A stretch of 64,000 nt of DNA, taken from NCBI GenBank assembly GCA_964440345.1, contig CAYTSA010000007.1, positions 1-64,000 of the forward strand. The letters run 5' to 3'. Positions 50,768 through 59,629 of this stretch are shown here, in pieces; within the stretch, counting starts at the first letter, position 1, and every line of letters begins with the position of its first letter. The position numbers and the translations under genes are program-made. A model generated the notes under the pieces. It was not told the DNA's origin, ran no database searches, and was given only the letters and a program-made list of their open reading frames with translations. The stretch is from CAYTSA01 sp964440345. GTDB taxonomy: Bacteria; Desulfobacterota; Desulfovibrionia; Desulfovibrionales; Desulfovibrionaceae.

Positions 50768-52137
50768 GCGCTCTCCAAAAACTGCTGGCCAATCTGCCAC
50801 ACGTTGCCAGCTCCCAGGGTCAACAGTACGTCGCCAGGCTGCACCATGTGCTGTAGAGCCTCGTTCACCGCATTGAAATTCGGAAAAAACTCAACAGATG
50901 TATCGGTCACCTGAGTCACGCCCTGCGCCAAATTCATGCCGCTTATGCCCGGTATGGGCGCTTCCGACGCCGGATAAATCTCCAGCAGCAACAGCTTATC
51001 CACATTGCTGAACACTTTGCAGAAGTCGCCAAACAAGGCCTGTGTGCGCGTGAAGCGGTGCGGTTGGAACACCACCAGCAGCCGCCGGTCTGGAAAACAC
51101 TCCCGGGCAGTTTCCAACGTGGCCTTAATCTCAGCCGGGTGGTGCCCGTAATCGTCCACCACCAGGACGCCGTCCTTTTCGCCTTTGCGTTCAAAGCGCC
51201 GGCCCACGCCGTTGAACTTGGAAAGCCCCTCCATGGCCACAACCGGGTCCACGCCGGCTTCCATGGCCACGCCCAAAGCGCCCAGCCCATTGAGCACGTT
51301 ATGCCGGCCCGGCTGCGAAAGGGTCACTTCTCCGAGCTTTTTGTCTTCCCAGAAAACCTTGAACCGGGAGACAGCGCCTAACTCAAGAATCTCCCCGCGC
51401 AAGGTATTGTGCTTGCCCAGGCCGTAGGTCGTCGCCGGCCGCTTGATCTGATGCGCCAGTTGCACCAGCTTCGCGTCGTCTCCGCAGATGATGTTGCAGC
51501 CGTAGAACGGAATCTTGTTCATGAATTCCACAAAGGCCTTTTCGATAGCCTTCATGTCCGGGTAAAAATCCAGATGGTCTGCGTCCACATTGGTGATGAC
51601 AGAGATGATGGGGAACAAACAGAGAAACGAACCGTCAGATTCATCGGCTTCAGCAATGAGAAACTCGCCCTCGCCAAGGCGGGCGTTGGCGCCGTAAGCG
51701 TTCAGCCGGCCGCCAATAATGACCGTCGGGTCCAGCTCTGCATGGTCAAAAATGGCCGCCAGCAATGATGTCGTCGTTGTTTTTCCGTGCGTGCCCGCCA
51801 CGGCAATGCCTGTGCGCAAACGCATCAGCTCGGCCAGCATCTCCGCCCGGGGAATGATGGGGATGTTACGCTCCACAGCAGCCTGGACCTCTGGATTGTC
51901 AGCGCCTATGGCCGTCGACTTGACCAGCACCTGGGCCTCGCCCAGGTTCTCCGCGGCATGGCCTATATGCACCTCGGCCCCCAAGGAGCGAAGCCGCGTC
52001 ACCGTGGCCGATTCGGCCATGTCAGAGCCGGACACTGCGTACCCAAGATTCAGCAACACTTCAGCAATGCCGGACATGCCAGAGCCGCCAATGCCCACCA
52101 TGTATATTTTTTGAAAACGTCTGTTCATGGGAGTCAT
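50764..52137 (-). CDS. murC: UDP-N-acetylmuramate--L-alanine ligase (MurC)
   Basis: ATP-dependent Mur ligase adding L-Ala to UDP-MurNAc. The 457-residue protein has the N-terminal Rossmann motif YMVGIGGSGMSGIAEVLLNLGY, the ATP-binding AVAGTHGKTTTTSLLAAIF, and VDDYGHHPAEIKATL in the C-terminal domain. It overlaps murG and murB by 4 nt each, typical of a tightly coupled operon. A second ATG at 52128 is also possible. Confidence 0.96.
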   Translation of the reverse strand: MTPMNRRFQKIYMVGIGGSGMSGIAEVLLNLGYAVSGSDMAESATVTRLRSLGAEVHIGHAAENLGEAQVLVKSTAIGADNPEVQAAVERNIPIIPRAEMLAELMRLRTGIAVAGTHGKTTTTSLLAAIFDHAELDPTVIIGGRLNAYGANARLGEGEFLIAEADESDGSFLCLFPIISVITNVDADHLDFYPDMKAIEKAFVEFMNKIPFYGCNIICGDDAKLVQLAHQIKRPATTYGLGKHNTLRGEILELGAVSRFKVFWEDKKLGEVTLSQPGRHNVLNGLGALGVAMEAGVDPVVAMEGLSKFNGVGRRFERKGEKDGVLVVDDYGHHPAEIKATLETARECFPDRRLLVVFQPHRFTRTQALFGDFCKVFSNVDKLLLLEIYPASEAPIPGISGMNLAQGVTQVTDTSVEFFPNFNAVNEALQHMVQPGDVLLTLGAGNVWQIGQQFLESA

Positions 52138-53246
52138 AACGCCGCCTGTAATGCAGCCCGCACGCCGCCGTGCGATTTGCGGGCCACGGTTTCAATGACG
52201 TCCGCTACTGCAGCGGCGGCTTGGGGCTTGCCGAGTTGCGCAGACGCAGACGCCATGGATTGCAATTTTTCAGAATCAGACAATACGCCGAGCAGCAAGC
52301 CGCCCACGTTCACTCTGCCCAGGTCCGGCTCTGGAACCAGGATAGCAGCGCCTGTTTGCCCCAGCCGTTTAGCGTTGGCGGTCTGATGATCGTGCGTGGC
52401 GTAGGGAAACGGGGTGAAGACCGCCGGCCGGCCGCAAGCAGCCAGTTCGGCCACCGTGGTGGCGCCGGCCCGGCAGTAGACCAGGTCGGCCCAGGCGTAC
52501 GCCTCGGCCATGTCGTCAATAAATGCGGTTACCTGGCTTGGGTCCACGCCTTGTGCGCTATACATTTCCCGTGTTTCCTGCAGCAGAGTTTTCCCGGCCT
52601 GATGGCGGATATTAACGCCATTGTCCGTGAGAAACCGCGCCGCGCCCGCCACCGCTCTATTCAGCGCCCGGGCGCCCTGGCTGCCGCCGAGCACCAGCAG
52701 ATTTTTAGCCTGGGGCAAAGGCCGGCCGGCCACAGCCGCTATCTCTTTGCGCACTGGGTTGCCTGTAACAATGCATTTTCCAGCCGGGAAAAAGCCTTGC
52801 ACGTCTTCAAAGGCCAGGCACACTTTTTTCACGCATTTCCCCAAAATCCTGTTCGCCGCGCCTGGCACGCTGTTTTGCTCCTGCAGCGCCGTAGGCCGGC
52901 CCCACAACCAGGCCGCCGCCACCGGCGCAAAGCCTGCGTAACCGCCAAAACCTACAACAACATCTGGTTTGAAGCGGCCGACAAGCAGCAGGGACCGAGT
53001 GACCGCCAGCGATAATTGGGCCGCTCCCAGCACTCCTTTTACGCCCCGGCCCAGCACCCCGGCGACTGGAAGCGCTGCAAACTCCAACCCAGCCTGCAAG
53101 GCCAGCCGTTCTTCCGGCCCCCGCCGGCCGCCCACGAACAACAACCGAATGTTTGGAAAACGAGCCCGAAGCTCCTGGGCCACGGCCAGGGCCGGAAAAA
53201 TATGGCCGCCTGTGCCGCCCGTAGTGAGTATGACCCTTTGCATCAT
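52134..53246 (-). CDS. murG: Lipid II-forming GlcNAc transferase (MurG)
   Basis: Peripheral membrane GT28 glycosyltransferase that adds GlcNAc to lipid I. The 370-residue protein has the first glycine-rich loop ILTTGGTGGHIFPALAVAQ, VVGFGGYAGFAPVAAAW, LVLGGSQGARALN and the UDP-GlcNAc-binding CRAGATTVAELAACGRPAVFTPFPYATHDHQTANA. It starts within the last codons of ftsW (4-nt overlap). Confidence 0.96.
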   Translation of the reverse strand: MMQRVILTTGGTGGHIFPALAVAQELRARFPNIRLLFVGGRRGPEERLALQAGLEFAALPVAGVLGRGVKGVLGAAQLSLAVTRSLLLVGRFKPDVVVGFGGYAGFAPVAAAWLWGRPTALQEQNSVPGAANRILGKCVKKVCLAFEDVQGFFPAGKCIVTGNPVRKEIAAVAGRPLPQAKNLLVLGGSQGARALNRAVAGAARFLTDNGVNIRHQAGKTLLQETREMYSAQGVDPSQVTAFIDDMAEAYAWADLVYCRAGATTVAELAACGRPAVFTPFPYATHDHQTANAKRLGQTGAAILVPEPDLGRVNVGGLLLGVLSDSEKLQSMASASAQLGKPQAAAAVADVIETVARKSHGGVRAALQAAL

Positions 53247-54373
53247 GCAGCTCCCGGCTTTGGCGGTCTCGACAGGTTCAACAGCAATCCTACGCAGATG
53301 CAGGAGGCCATGAGATTGCTTCCTCCGTAGCTAAGAAACGGCATGGGCACGCCCTTGGGCGGCGCGGCGCCCAGCACAACAGCCATGTTCAGCACAGCGC
53401 CCAGAGCCAGCACCAGCGTCAAACCGTACGCCAAGTAGCGGTCTTGCAGCTCCCTTTGCTCCATGGCCACTGTAAACGCCCTCCAGAGCAGCATTCCCAA
53501 CAGCACGAACACCAGCGAGACGCCGAGAAAGCCAAGCTCCTCGCCGATGACCGCCACGATAAAGTCGTTATGCGCTTCCGGCAGGAAAAACAGTTTTTGC
53601 TTGCCTGCGCCCAGGCCTGCGCCCCACAGGCCGCCGGCGCCCAAGGCGTACAGCGACTGCACCAGCTGATAGCCCGAGTCCAGCGCATCCTTGAAGGGAT
53701 CGAGAAAGGCCAGCAGCCGCCGCGACCGGTAGCTGGACTGCACGATGAGCAACCAGCCGGCTCCCAGACCGCACAACAAGGTGGCCGCCAGATAGACAAA
53801 ACGGATGCCCCCGGCCAAACTCATTAAAAATAGCAGCAGCGCCAACTCTGCTGCGCCGCCGAAATCCGGCTGCAGAATAATGAGCAGGCCCAAGACGCCG
53901 GTCACGGCAAAAGGCGGTATGACCCCCACGCTGAAGGACTTCACCATTTCCTTCTTGGTCCCGAAAAACCAAGCCAGATAGACGACCAGCGCCAACTTGG
54001 CGAATTCCATTGGCTGCAGCGACACAGGACCGAGCCGCAGCCAACGGCGGGCGCCGTTAATCTCCACCCCTAGAGGAGACGCCAGCGTAAGCGCCAGCAA
54101 CAACGCCACTGCAACGAGCGCAACATATCGGCAGCTGTACAGCCAAGGCCGGGGCGCTATAGCACATATGGCCATGACACAGCCGCCCAGCAGAGCAAAA
54201 ATACTCTGGCGGCGAAAAAAGTAATAGGCGTCGCTATAGAACCGTTCCGCCATGACCCCGCTGGCTGAGAGCACCATGACCAGGCCCAGGCCAATGAGCA
54301 GCATGGTTGAGACAAGCAGCAAATAATCCATCCGCACTGCAGCGTGGTGGTTTATGGATGATCCTGCGCTCAC
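53243..54373 (-). CDS. ftsW: Peptidoglycan polymerase FtsW (SEDS family)
   Basis: A 376-residue integral membrane protein with about ten transmembrane helices, the septal glycosyltransferase working with FtsI. Family motifs: GARRWLRLGPVSLQPMEFAKLALVVYLAWF, LQPDFGGAA (catalytic Asp region), QLVQSLYALGAGGLWGAGLGAGKQK and MPFLSYGGSNLMA near the end. GTG 54373 overlaps the murD stop (GTGA). Confidence 0.94.
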   Translation of the reverse strand: MSAGSSINHHAAVRMDYLLLVSTMLLIGLGLVMVLSASGVMAERFYSDAYYFFRRQSIFALLGGCVMAICAIAPRPWLYSCRYVALVAVALLLALTLASPLGVEINGARRWLRLGPVSLQPMEFAKLALVVYLAWFFGTKKEMVKSFSVGVIPPFAVTGVLGLLIILQPDFGGAAELALLLFLMSLAGGIRFVYLAATLLCGLGAGWLLIVQSSYRSRRLLAFLDPFKDALDSGYQLVQSLYALGAGGLWGAGLGAGKQKLFFLPEAHNDFIVAVIGEELGFLGVSLVFVLLGMLLWRAFTVAMEQRELQDRYLAYGLTLVLALGAVLNMAVVLGAAPPKGVPMPFLSYGGSNLMASCICVGLLLNLSRPPKPGAA

Positions 54374-55671
54374 GCCAAAGCCTCCACCAGCCGCCGGAAA
54401 TGCTCCCCGCGGGCTACATAGTTGATGTACTGGTCAAAACTGGATGTCGCTGGCGAAAGCAGGACCACGTCGCCTTGCTCAGCTTTTTGCAGCAGCGTAG
54501 CCAAGGCCTTGTCCAGGCTTTCTGCGAAGTGCACTGGAACATTCTGGCCGTGCCACGCCTCACGAAAAATCGATTCGCTTTGCCCGAACAGACAGATTTC
54601 CTTTACTTTCTCTTGTATAAGCGGCCGCAGCAATTTCAGGTCTCCGCCCTTGAACACGCCGCCAGCCAGCAACAGTATGGGCCGGTCAAAGCATTCCAGC
54701 GCCGCCCGCAATGAATCCACGGTGGTGGCCTTGGAGTCGTTCACAAAGAGCACGCCGTTCTTTTCCGCCACAGGCTCCAGACGGTGAGGCAAGGGTTTGA
54801 ACGTCTCTATGGCGTACTGAGCCTGCTCCCTGTTGACGCCCATGTGCGCGGCGACCTGCCAGGCGGCTTGCATGTTTGCCCTGTTGTGACAGCCGAGAAG
54901 ACGGCCTGGGCTGAAATCCTGCGTTGGTTCGAAAAACGTCGTTTTGCCGAGGCCCGGCTTTTGTTTGGCCTCTTCCTGCATGCTCTTGGGAAACAGGGCG
55001 ATGTCTTCCACCTGCTGGTTGGCGAAGAGCTGCAGCTTGGCCTCCAGATATTCTTCCAGGGATGCATGGTAGTCCAGATGGTTGGGCGAAAAGTTGAGCA
55101 ACACGCCTATGTGCGGTCGAAAAGTGCGGCACGTTTGCAATTGGAAACTGGAGACTTCCAACACCAGAACGTCTGCTTTCTTGTCTTGCAACACGTAGGA
55201 CGACAAAGGCGTACCGATGTTGCCGCCCAGGAAGACGTTTTTGCCGGCTTGCTCCAGCATGTGCGCCATCAGCGTCACAGTCGTTGTTTTGCCGTTGGAG
55301 CCGGTCAAGGCAATGATTGGTTCATGCACGAAACGGCTTGCCAGCTCCATCTCCGACCACACCGGCAGATTTTCTTCCCAACCTTGTGGCAGGTGAGGCG
55401 CAATAACCGCCAATGGCGCTCCCGGACTCATGACCACCATGTCCACGCCCTGGAATTGTTCCGGACAGTGTTCGCTCGCCAGTATTTCATCAGCCAGATT
55501 GCGCAGCTCCATGTCCGCGCTGGCTGTTGGATTGCGGTCCACTATGCGTACATAGGCTCCCTGCTTGCGCAACAACTGTGCCGCCGCCCGGCCAGAACGG
55601 CCGGCGCCGACCACGGCGACTCTTTTGGATTGCAGTTTGAGCGCCTCAGAATTGTTCACAGCAGTCTTCAT
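54370..55671 (-). CDS. murD: UDP-N-acetylmuramoylalanine--D-glutamate ligase (MurD)
   Basis: Mur ligase adding D-Glu to UDP-MurNAc-L-Ala, 433 aa. The N-terminal domain begins KRVAVVGAGRSGRAAAQLLRKQGA, the ATP site is IIALTGSNGKTTTVTLMAHML, followed by GGNIGTPLSSYV, NFSPNHLDYHASLEEYLEAKLQLF and VNDSKATTVDSLRAAL. ATG 55671 is chosen because the domain start then matches the family; the longer frame to 55758 is unsupported. Confidence 0.95.
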   Translation of the reverse strand: MKTAVNNSEALKLQSKRVAVVGAGRSGRAAAQLLRKQGAYVRIVDRNPTASADMELRNLADEILASEHCPEQFQGVDMVVMSPGAPLAVIAPHLPQGWEENLPVWSEMELASRFVHEPIIALTGSNGKTTTVTLMAHMLEQAGKNVFLGGNIGTPLSSYVLQDKKADVLVLEVSSFQLQTCRTFRPHIGVLLNFSPNHLDYHASLEEYLEAKLQLFANQQVEDIALFPKSMQEEAKQKPGLGKTTFFEPTQDFSPGRLLGCHNRANMQAAWQVAAHMGVNREQAQYAIETFKPLPHRLEPVAEKNGVLFVNDSKATTVDSLRAALECFDRPILLLAGGVFKGGDLKLLRPLIQEKVKEICLFGQSESIFREAWHGQNVPVHFAESLDKALATLLQKAEQGDVVLLSPATSSFDQYINYVARGEHFRRLVEALA

Positions 55672-55700
55672 AGCCTTTGCACCTTTTCCCCAGCCCGGCC

Positions 55701-56780
55701 TTACCGCAACTTCAGGGTGGATAGCGCCGCCAGCGCCAGCAATATGGACAGAATCCAAAACCGAATAATTATTTTGGATTCAGGTATCCCTTTGAGTTCA
55801 AAATGATGGTGCAGCGGCGCCATGCGAAACATCCTTTTACCGCCGCTGAACTTGAAATAGCCCACCTGTAATATGACCGAGAGCGTTTCCACCACGAACA
55901 GGCCGCCGACAATAACCAAAACCAGCTCCTGCTTGGCCAGCACAGCTACAAATCCGAGCGCCCCGCCCAGGCTGAGTGAGCCTACGTCGCCCATGAACAC
56001 TTGGGCCGGGTAGGCGTTGAACCACAAGAACCCCAACCCGGCCCCGGTCAACGCCCCGCAAAACACCGCCACTTCGCCTACTCCCGGCACATAAGGCACC
56101 TGCAGATACTCGGCAAAGCGCACGTTCCCAGCCACATACACAAAAACCGCGAAACAACCGCTGGCAACAATAGTCGGGCCAATGGCTAACCCGTCCAGAC
56201 CGTCGGTAAGATTGACGCCATTGGACGACCCCGCCATGACCAGCACGGCGAAAAGAATGTAAAACCATCCCAGATCGGGCCGAATGAATTTTACAAAGGG
56301 AAAGGACAATGTGGTGGAGTACGCTGGCTCCCAATAGAGCACCAACATGGCGCCCAGGGCTACGCCTATCTGCGCCAGCAATTTACCTTTTGCCGTAAAA
56401 CCCTGGTTTTTCTTTTTGCGCAGCTTGGCGTAATCGTCAAAAAATCCGATGACCCCAAATCCCAGAAACACGGCCAGTGTGAGCCACACGTAATGGTTCG
56501 TCAGGTCCGCCCAGAGAAACACGCTGAAGACAACCGCAGTAATGATGAGTAAGCCGCCCATGGTGGGCGTGCCCGCTTTCTTGAAGTGCCCGGCCACGCC
56601 GTCTTCCTGAATGTACTGGCCCCATTTGAGACGTTTGAGGAACCGGATGAACATTGGGCCGATGACAATGGTCAGCAACAAGGCGGTAAGAAGCGCCCAT
56701 ACAGAACGAAACGTAATGTAGCGAAATACATTCAGAAAACCTATTTCCGTGCTCAGCGGGGCCAGGATGTTATACAGCAT
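55701..56780 (-). CDS. mraY: Phospho-N-acetylmuramoyl-pentapeptide-transferase (MraY)
   Basis: Integral membrane enzyme (359 aa, about ten helices) transferring phospho-MurNAc-pentapeptide to undecaprenyl phosphate to make lipid I. Signatures: HFKKAGTPTMGGLLI, GFFDDYAKLRKKKNQGFTAKGKLLAQ (catalytic DDD region), NLTDGLDGLAIGPT, GDVGSLSLGGALG and the C-terminal LHHHFELKGIPESKI. The start overlaps the murF stop by one base. Confidence 0.96.
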   Translation of the reverse strand: MLYNILAPLSTEIGFLNVFRYITFRSVWALLTALLLTIVIGPMFIRFLKRLKWGQYIQEDGVAGHFKKAGTPTMGGLLIITAVVFSVFLWADLTNHYVWLTLAVFLGFGVIGFFDDYAKLRKKKNQGFTAKGKLLAQIGVALGAMLVLYWEPAYSTTLSFPFVKFIRPDLGWFYILFAVLVMAGSSNGVNLTDGLDGLAIGPTIVASGCFAVFVYVAGNVRFAEYLQVPYVPGVGEVAVFCGALTGAGLGFLWFNAYPAQVFMGDVGSLSLGGALGFVAVLAKQELVLVIVGGLFVVETLSVILQVGYFKFSGGKRMFRMAPLHHHFELKGIPESKIIIRFWILSILLALAALSTLKLR

Positions 56781-58174
56781 CAGTCATCGCCCTCCTGCAC
56801 TGCCTGGACGTAGGTTTCCAGTTTGTTCCCGCGTGATCCTTTAAATAATATGGCTCCTTCTTCCAATCGAAGCGCATCCAGGGAACGCAGCAAATCGACT
56901 TCGTTCTCCAGCTCCTTCCAGACTCCGGTCCAGCGGCTGCCAACGAGCCCTTGGCGCACGCTGCTTCCATACCCTCCAACCCAAAACACTGCGGTTGCTC
57001 CGGTTTGAGCCGCCCGCTCGCCCAGCTCTGCGTGTTCCAGCGCAGCGGTTTCACCCAGCTCTCGCATCTCCCCAAGCACCAGCACCAAAGGTTTGCCGCC
57101 AGCCAGGTCTGGCGCAGCTTCAAGCGCCCGAGACATGGACATGGGGTTGGCGTTATACGAGTCATCTATGATCAGCCATTTGCCTGTCTGGCTTTGCTGC
57201 AGCCTGCCTTTTGCCCCCCGGGCTTTTTCCAGGCCGTCGCGCACGTGCTGTGGCTCCAGCCCCAGCACCACCGCGGCCGTGGCTGCTGCTATGCAGTTTT
57301 CAGCAAGCAGCGCTCCCCGAAACGGCAGCGTCAGCTCCAGCTCTTTGGAGCCAAGCTTCAGGTAGTATTTGCCTCCTAGGCCGTCTTCCTGCGGTCCCAG
57401 GTATGCGCCAAAAAAATGGGCGGTATGATCTTGAGTGGAGAACACGGCCAGACGTTCTGTCAATTCAGCCGCCTCCCTCAATAATTCCGGGTAGTCCCCC
57501 CCTATGACGCCTATGCCGGCCGGGCGCAGATGCGCCAGCAGGCGAGCCTTGGCCTTGGCCACGCCTTCCACGGTTCCGAGCCCTTCCAGATGAGCGGCTC
57601 CCACATTCAAAACTACCGCCAGGTCTGGCTCCAGTATTTCGCCCAGTTCGTCCATGTCGCAGGGCTTGTTTATGCCGGCTTCCAGCACCCAGAAGTCTTC
57701 CTGTCCGGTCATGTTCATCATGGACATAGCCATGCCAATCTGTGTGTTCAGGTTCCCAGGGTTGCACGCAGCATCTCCCGCCTGGGAAAGGATTGACGCA
57801 ATCATCTCCTTGACCGTGGTTTTGCCGGCTGTGCCAGTGACGCCTATGATCATGGCCCGGCTCAGGTTGCGGCAGCGGTTGGCCAACCGGCCCATGGCTT
57901 CCACAACGTTCTCCACCTGCAGCAAGGCGCAATGGCTCTGCACAGGCCACTCAGGCGGGTCTTTCTGCGCCACTACGGCCACAGCGCCCGCCTCCACAGC
58001 CTGGGCGGCGTACAAATGCCCGTCTGTGCGCTCGCCCTCGATGCAGAAGAACACGTCGTTCTCCCCCACCTGGCGGCTGTCGGTGCGCGCATAGGCAGGC
58101 ACAGCCCCGGCCAGATGGCCAAGCTGTCCCCGCGCGAGCATCACGCTACGCATGTCAGACAGGTTTACGAACAT
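56780..58174 (-). CDS. murF: UDP-N-acetylmuramoyl-tripeptide--D-alanyl-D-alanine ligase (MurF)
   Basis: Mur ligase (464 aa) that adds D-Ala-D-Ala to the tripeptide precursor. ATP motif IIGVTGTAGKTTVKEMIASIL, then NLNTQIGMAMSMMN, EAGINKPCDMDEL, NVGAAHLEGLGTVEGVAKAKARLL and IIDDSYNANPMSMSRAL. The N-terminal substrate domain has TDSRQVGENDVFFCIEGERTDGH. It overlaps the end of murE by 10 nt. A ddl gene is not found within this cluster. Confidence 0.96.
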   Translation of the reverse strand: MFVNLSDMRSVMLARGQLGHLAGAVPAYARTDSRQVGENDVFFCIEGERTDGHLYAAQAVEAGAVAVVAQKDPPEWPVQSHCALLQVENVVEAMGRLANRCRNLSRAMIIGVTGTAGKTTVKEMIASILSQAGDAACNPGNLNTQIGMAMSMMNMTGQEDFWVLEAGINKPCDMDELGEILEPDLAVVLNVGAAHLEGLGTVEGVAKAKARLLAHLRPAGIGVIGGDYPELLREAAELTERLAVFSTQDHTAHFFGAYLGPQEDGLGGKYYLKLGSKELELTLPFRGALLAENCIAAATAAVVLGLEPQHVRDGLEKARGAKGRLQQSQTGKWLIIDDSYNANPMSMSRALEAAPDLAGGKPLVLVLGEMRELGETAALEHAELGERAAQTGATAVFWVGGYGSSVRQGLVGSRWTGVWKELENEVDLLRSLDALRLEEGAILFKGSRGNKLETYVQAVQEGDD

Positions 58175-59628
58175 CCAAGAATCTCCCTGATGACCGCCTG
58201 GTCGCTGAAGGGTTTCTTCTCATCGCCAATCTGCTGATAATCTTCATGCCCCTTGCCGGCCACGAGCAGCACGTCGCCTTCCTTCATCGCGGCCAGAGCC
58301 GTGGCAATGGCCTGCTTGCGGTCTGGCGTGGACTGCACGTTTGGGCGCCCCTGCATGCCGGGAAGCACTTCCTGGATAATGGCCTCTGGATTTTCGTGCC
58401 GCGGATTGTCCGATGTGAGGACCACGACGTCGCTATGCTCGCAGGCGGCTTTGCCCATGAGCGGGCGCTTGGCCCTGTCCCGGTCGCCGCCGCATCCAAA
58501 AACCGTGATCAACCGCCCCAGCTTCAGTTCTTTCAAGGCGCGCAAGACGTTTTCAAGTGCGTCCGGCGTATGCGCGTAATCCACAAAAATATTTCGCCCC
58601 GCCACGCGCTCCAGGCGTCCCGGCACGCCGGTGAAGGTTGCCAGCGCCTGCATCGCGTGCGGCTCAAGCCCCATGGCCAGGCCTGCAGCCTGGGCCGCCA
58701 GCAAGTTCGACGCGTTGTAACGACCCACCAGCGGAGAGCGCAGCTCCCAGCGCCAGCCTTCGAAGTCCATGCGCAGATGCAAACCTTGAACGCTTGACTC
58801 CAGAATTTCTCCGCGCAAACCGGGCACAGTGACGCCCAGCCAGTCCGGCGCCGGGTTCAAGCCATAGCCCAAAGCCGGGCGATGCTGCTCCAGCAACACC
58901 CGGCCGTAGGGGTCGTCCCAGTTCAGCACGCCGGCCTTGTCATGGGCTGGCTGGTCTCGAAAAAGCTTGGACTTGGCGGCAAAATAGTCAGCCATGTCCT
59001 TGTGGTAGTCCAGATGGTCCTGGGTCAGGTTGGTAAACACGGCCAGGTCAAAGACCAGACCAGCCGTTCTGTTTTGCTGCAGCGCGTGAGAAGACACTTC
59101 CATCACGCACGCCTGCACCCGGGCCTGGGCCATGTTGGCCATAAACTGATGCAGTTCCAGACAATCCGGCGTGGTCATATTCGCCGTCAGGCTGAACCCA
59201 GGCCAGCGGTGCGCCACCGTACCCAGCAGCCCGGCGCGGCGTTTGTTCGCGGCAAAGAGGTGCTCTATCAAAAACGCCACTGTTGTCTTGCCGTTGGTGC
59301 CGGTGACGCCGATAAGGGCAAAAGGCAGAGCGTCCGTGCCATATCTGGCGGCGGCCAGGTCGCCCAGAGCCTGGCGCGGGTCGTCGCAGACAACAAATCT
59401 GGCCCGGCTGTCCCCTGCATCCTGGAACTTTCGCAACGCCTCTTCTGTGCCGGCCACCCAAGCCGCGCCGCGGTCCAGAGCGTCCTCAATGTAGGAAGCT
59501 CCATCCACCCGGGTCCCGGGAAGCGCCACAAAGGCGTCGCCAGGCTGCACCTTGCCAGAATGGGACCGCAGTTCCGTCCTCTGGCTCACGGCGTCTATGA
59601 GCGCGGTAAAATCTTCAGAGCACTTCAC
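58165..59628 (-). CDS. murE: UDP-N-acetylmuramoyl-tripeptide synthetase (MurE), probably meso-DAP-adding
   Basis: Mur ligase (487 aa) adding the third residue to the stem peptide. ATP motif LIGVTGTNGKTTVAFLIEHLF, TTPDCLELHQFM, VMEVSSHALQQNR, FTNLTQDHLDYHKDMADYFAAKSKLF and VDYAHTPDALENVL. SDNPRHENPEAII (DNPR motif) marks enzymes that select meso-diaminopimelate rather than lysine. GTG 59628 is chosen: GGGAG lies seven bases upstream and one base separates it from the ftsI stop, while an open extension to 59991 only shadows ftsI. Confidence 0.94.
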   Translation of the reverse strand: MKCSEDFTALIDAVSQRTELRSHSGKVQPGDAFVALPGTRVDGASYIEDALDRGAAWVAGTEEALRKFQDAGDSRARFVVCDDPRQALGDLAAARYGTDALPFALIGVTGTNGKTTVAFLIEHLFAANKRRAGLLGTVAHRWPGFSLTANMTTPDCLELHQFMANMAQARVQACVMEVSSHALQQNRTAGLVFDLAVFTNLTQDHLDYHKDMADYFAAKSKLFRDQPAHDKAGVLNWDDPYGRVLLEQHRPALGYGLNPAPDWLGVTVPGLRGEILESSVQGLHLRMDFEGWRWELRSPLVGRYNASNLLAAQAAGLAMGLEPHAMQALATFTGVPGRLERVAGRNIFVDYAHTPDALENVLRALKELKLGRLITVFGCGGDRDRAKRPLMGKAACEHSDVVVLTSDNPRHENPEAIIQEVLPGMQGRPNVQSTPDRKQAIATALAAMKEGDVLLVAGKGHEDYQQIGDEKKPFSDQAVIREILGCS

Positions 59629-59629
59629 G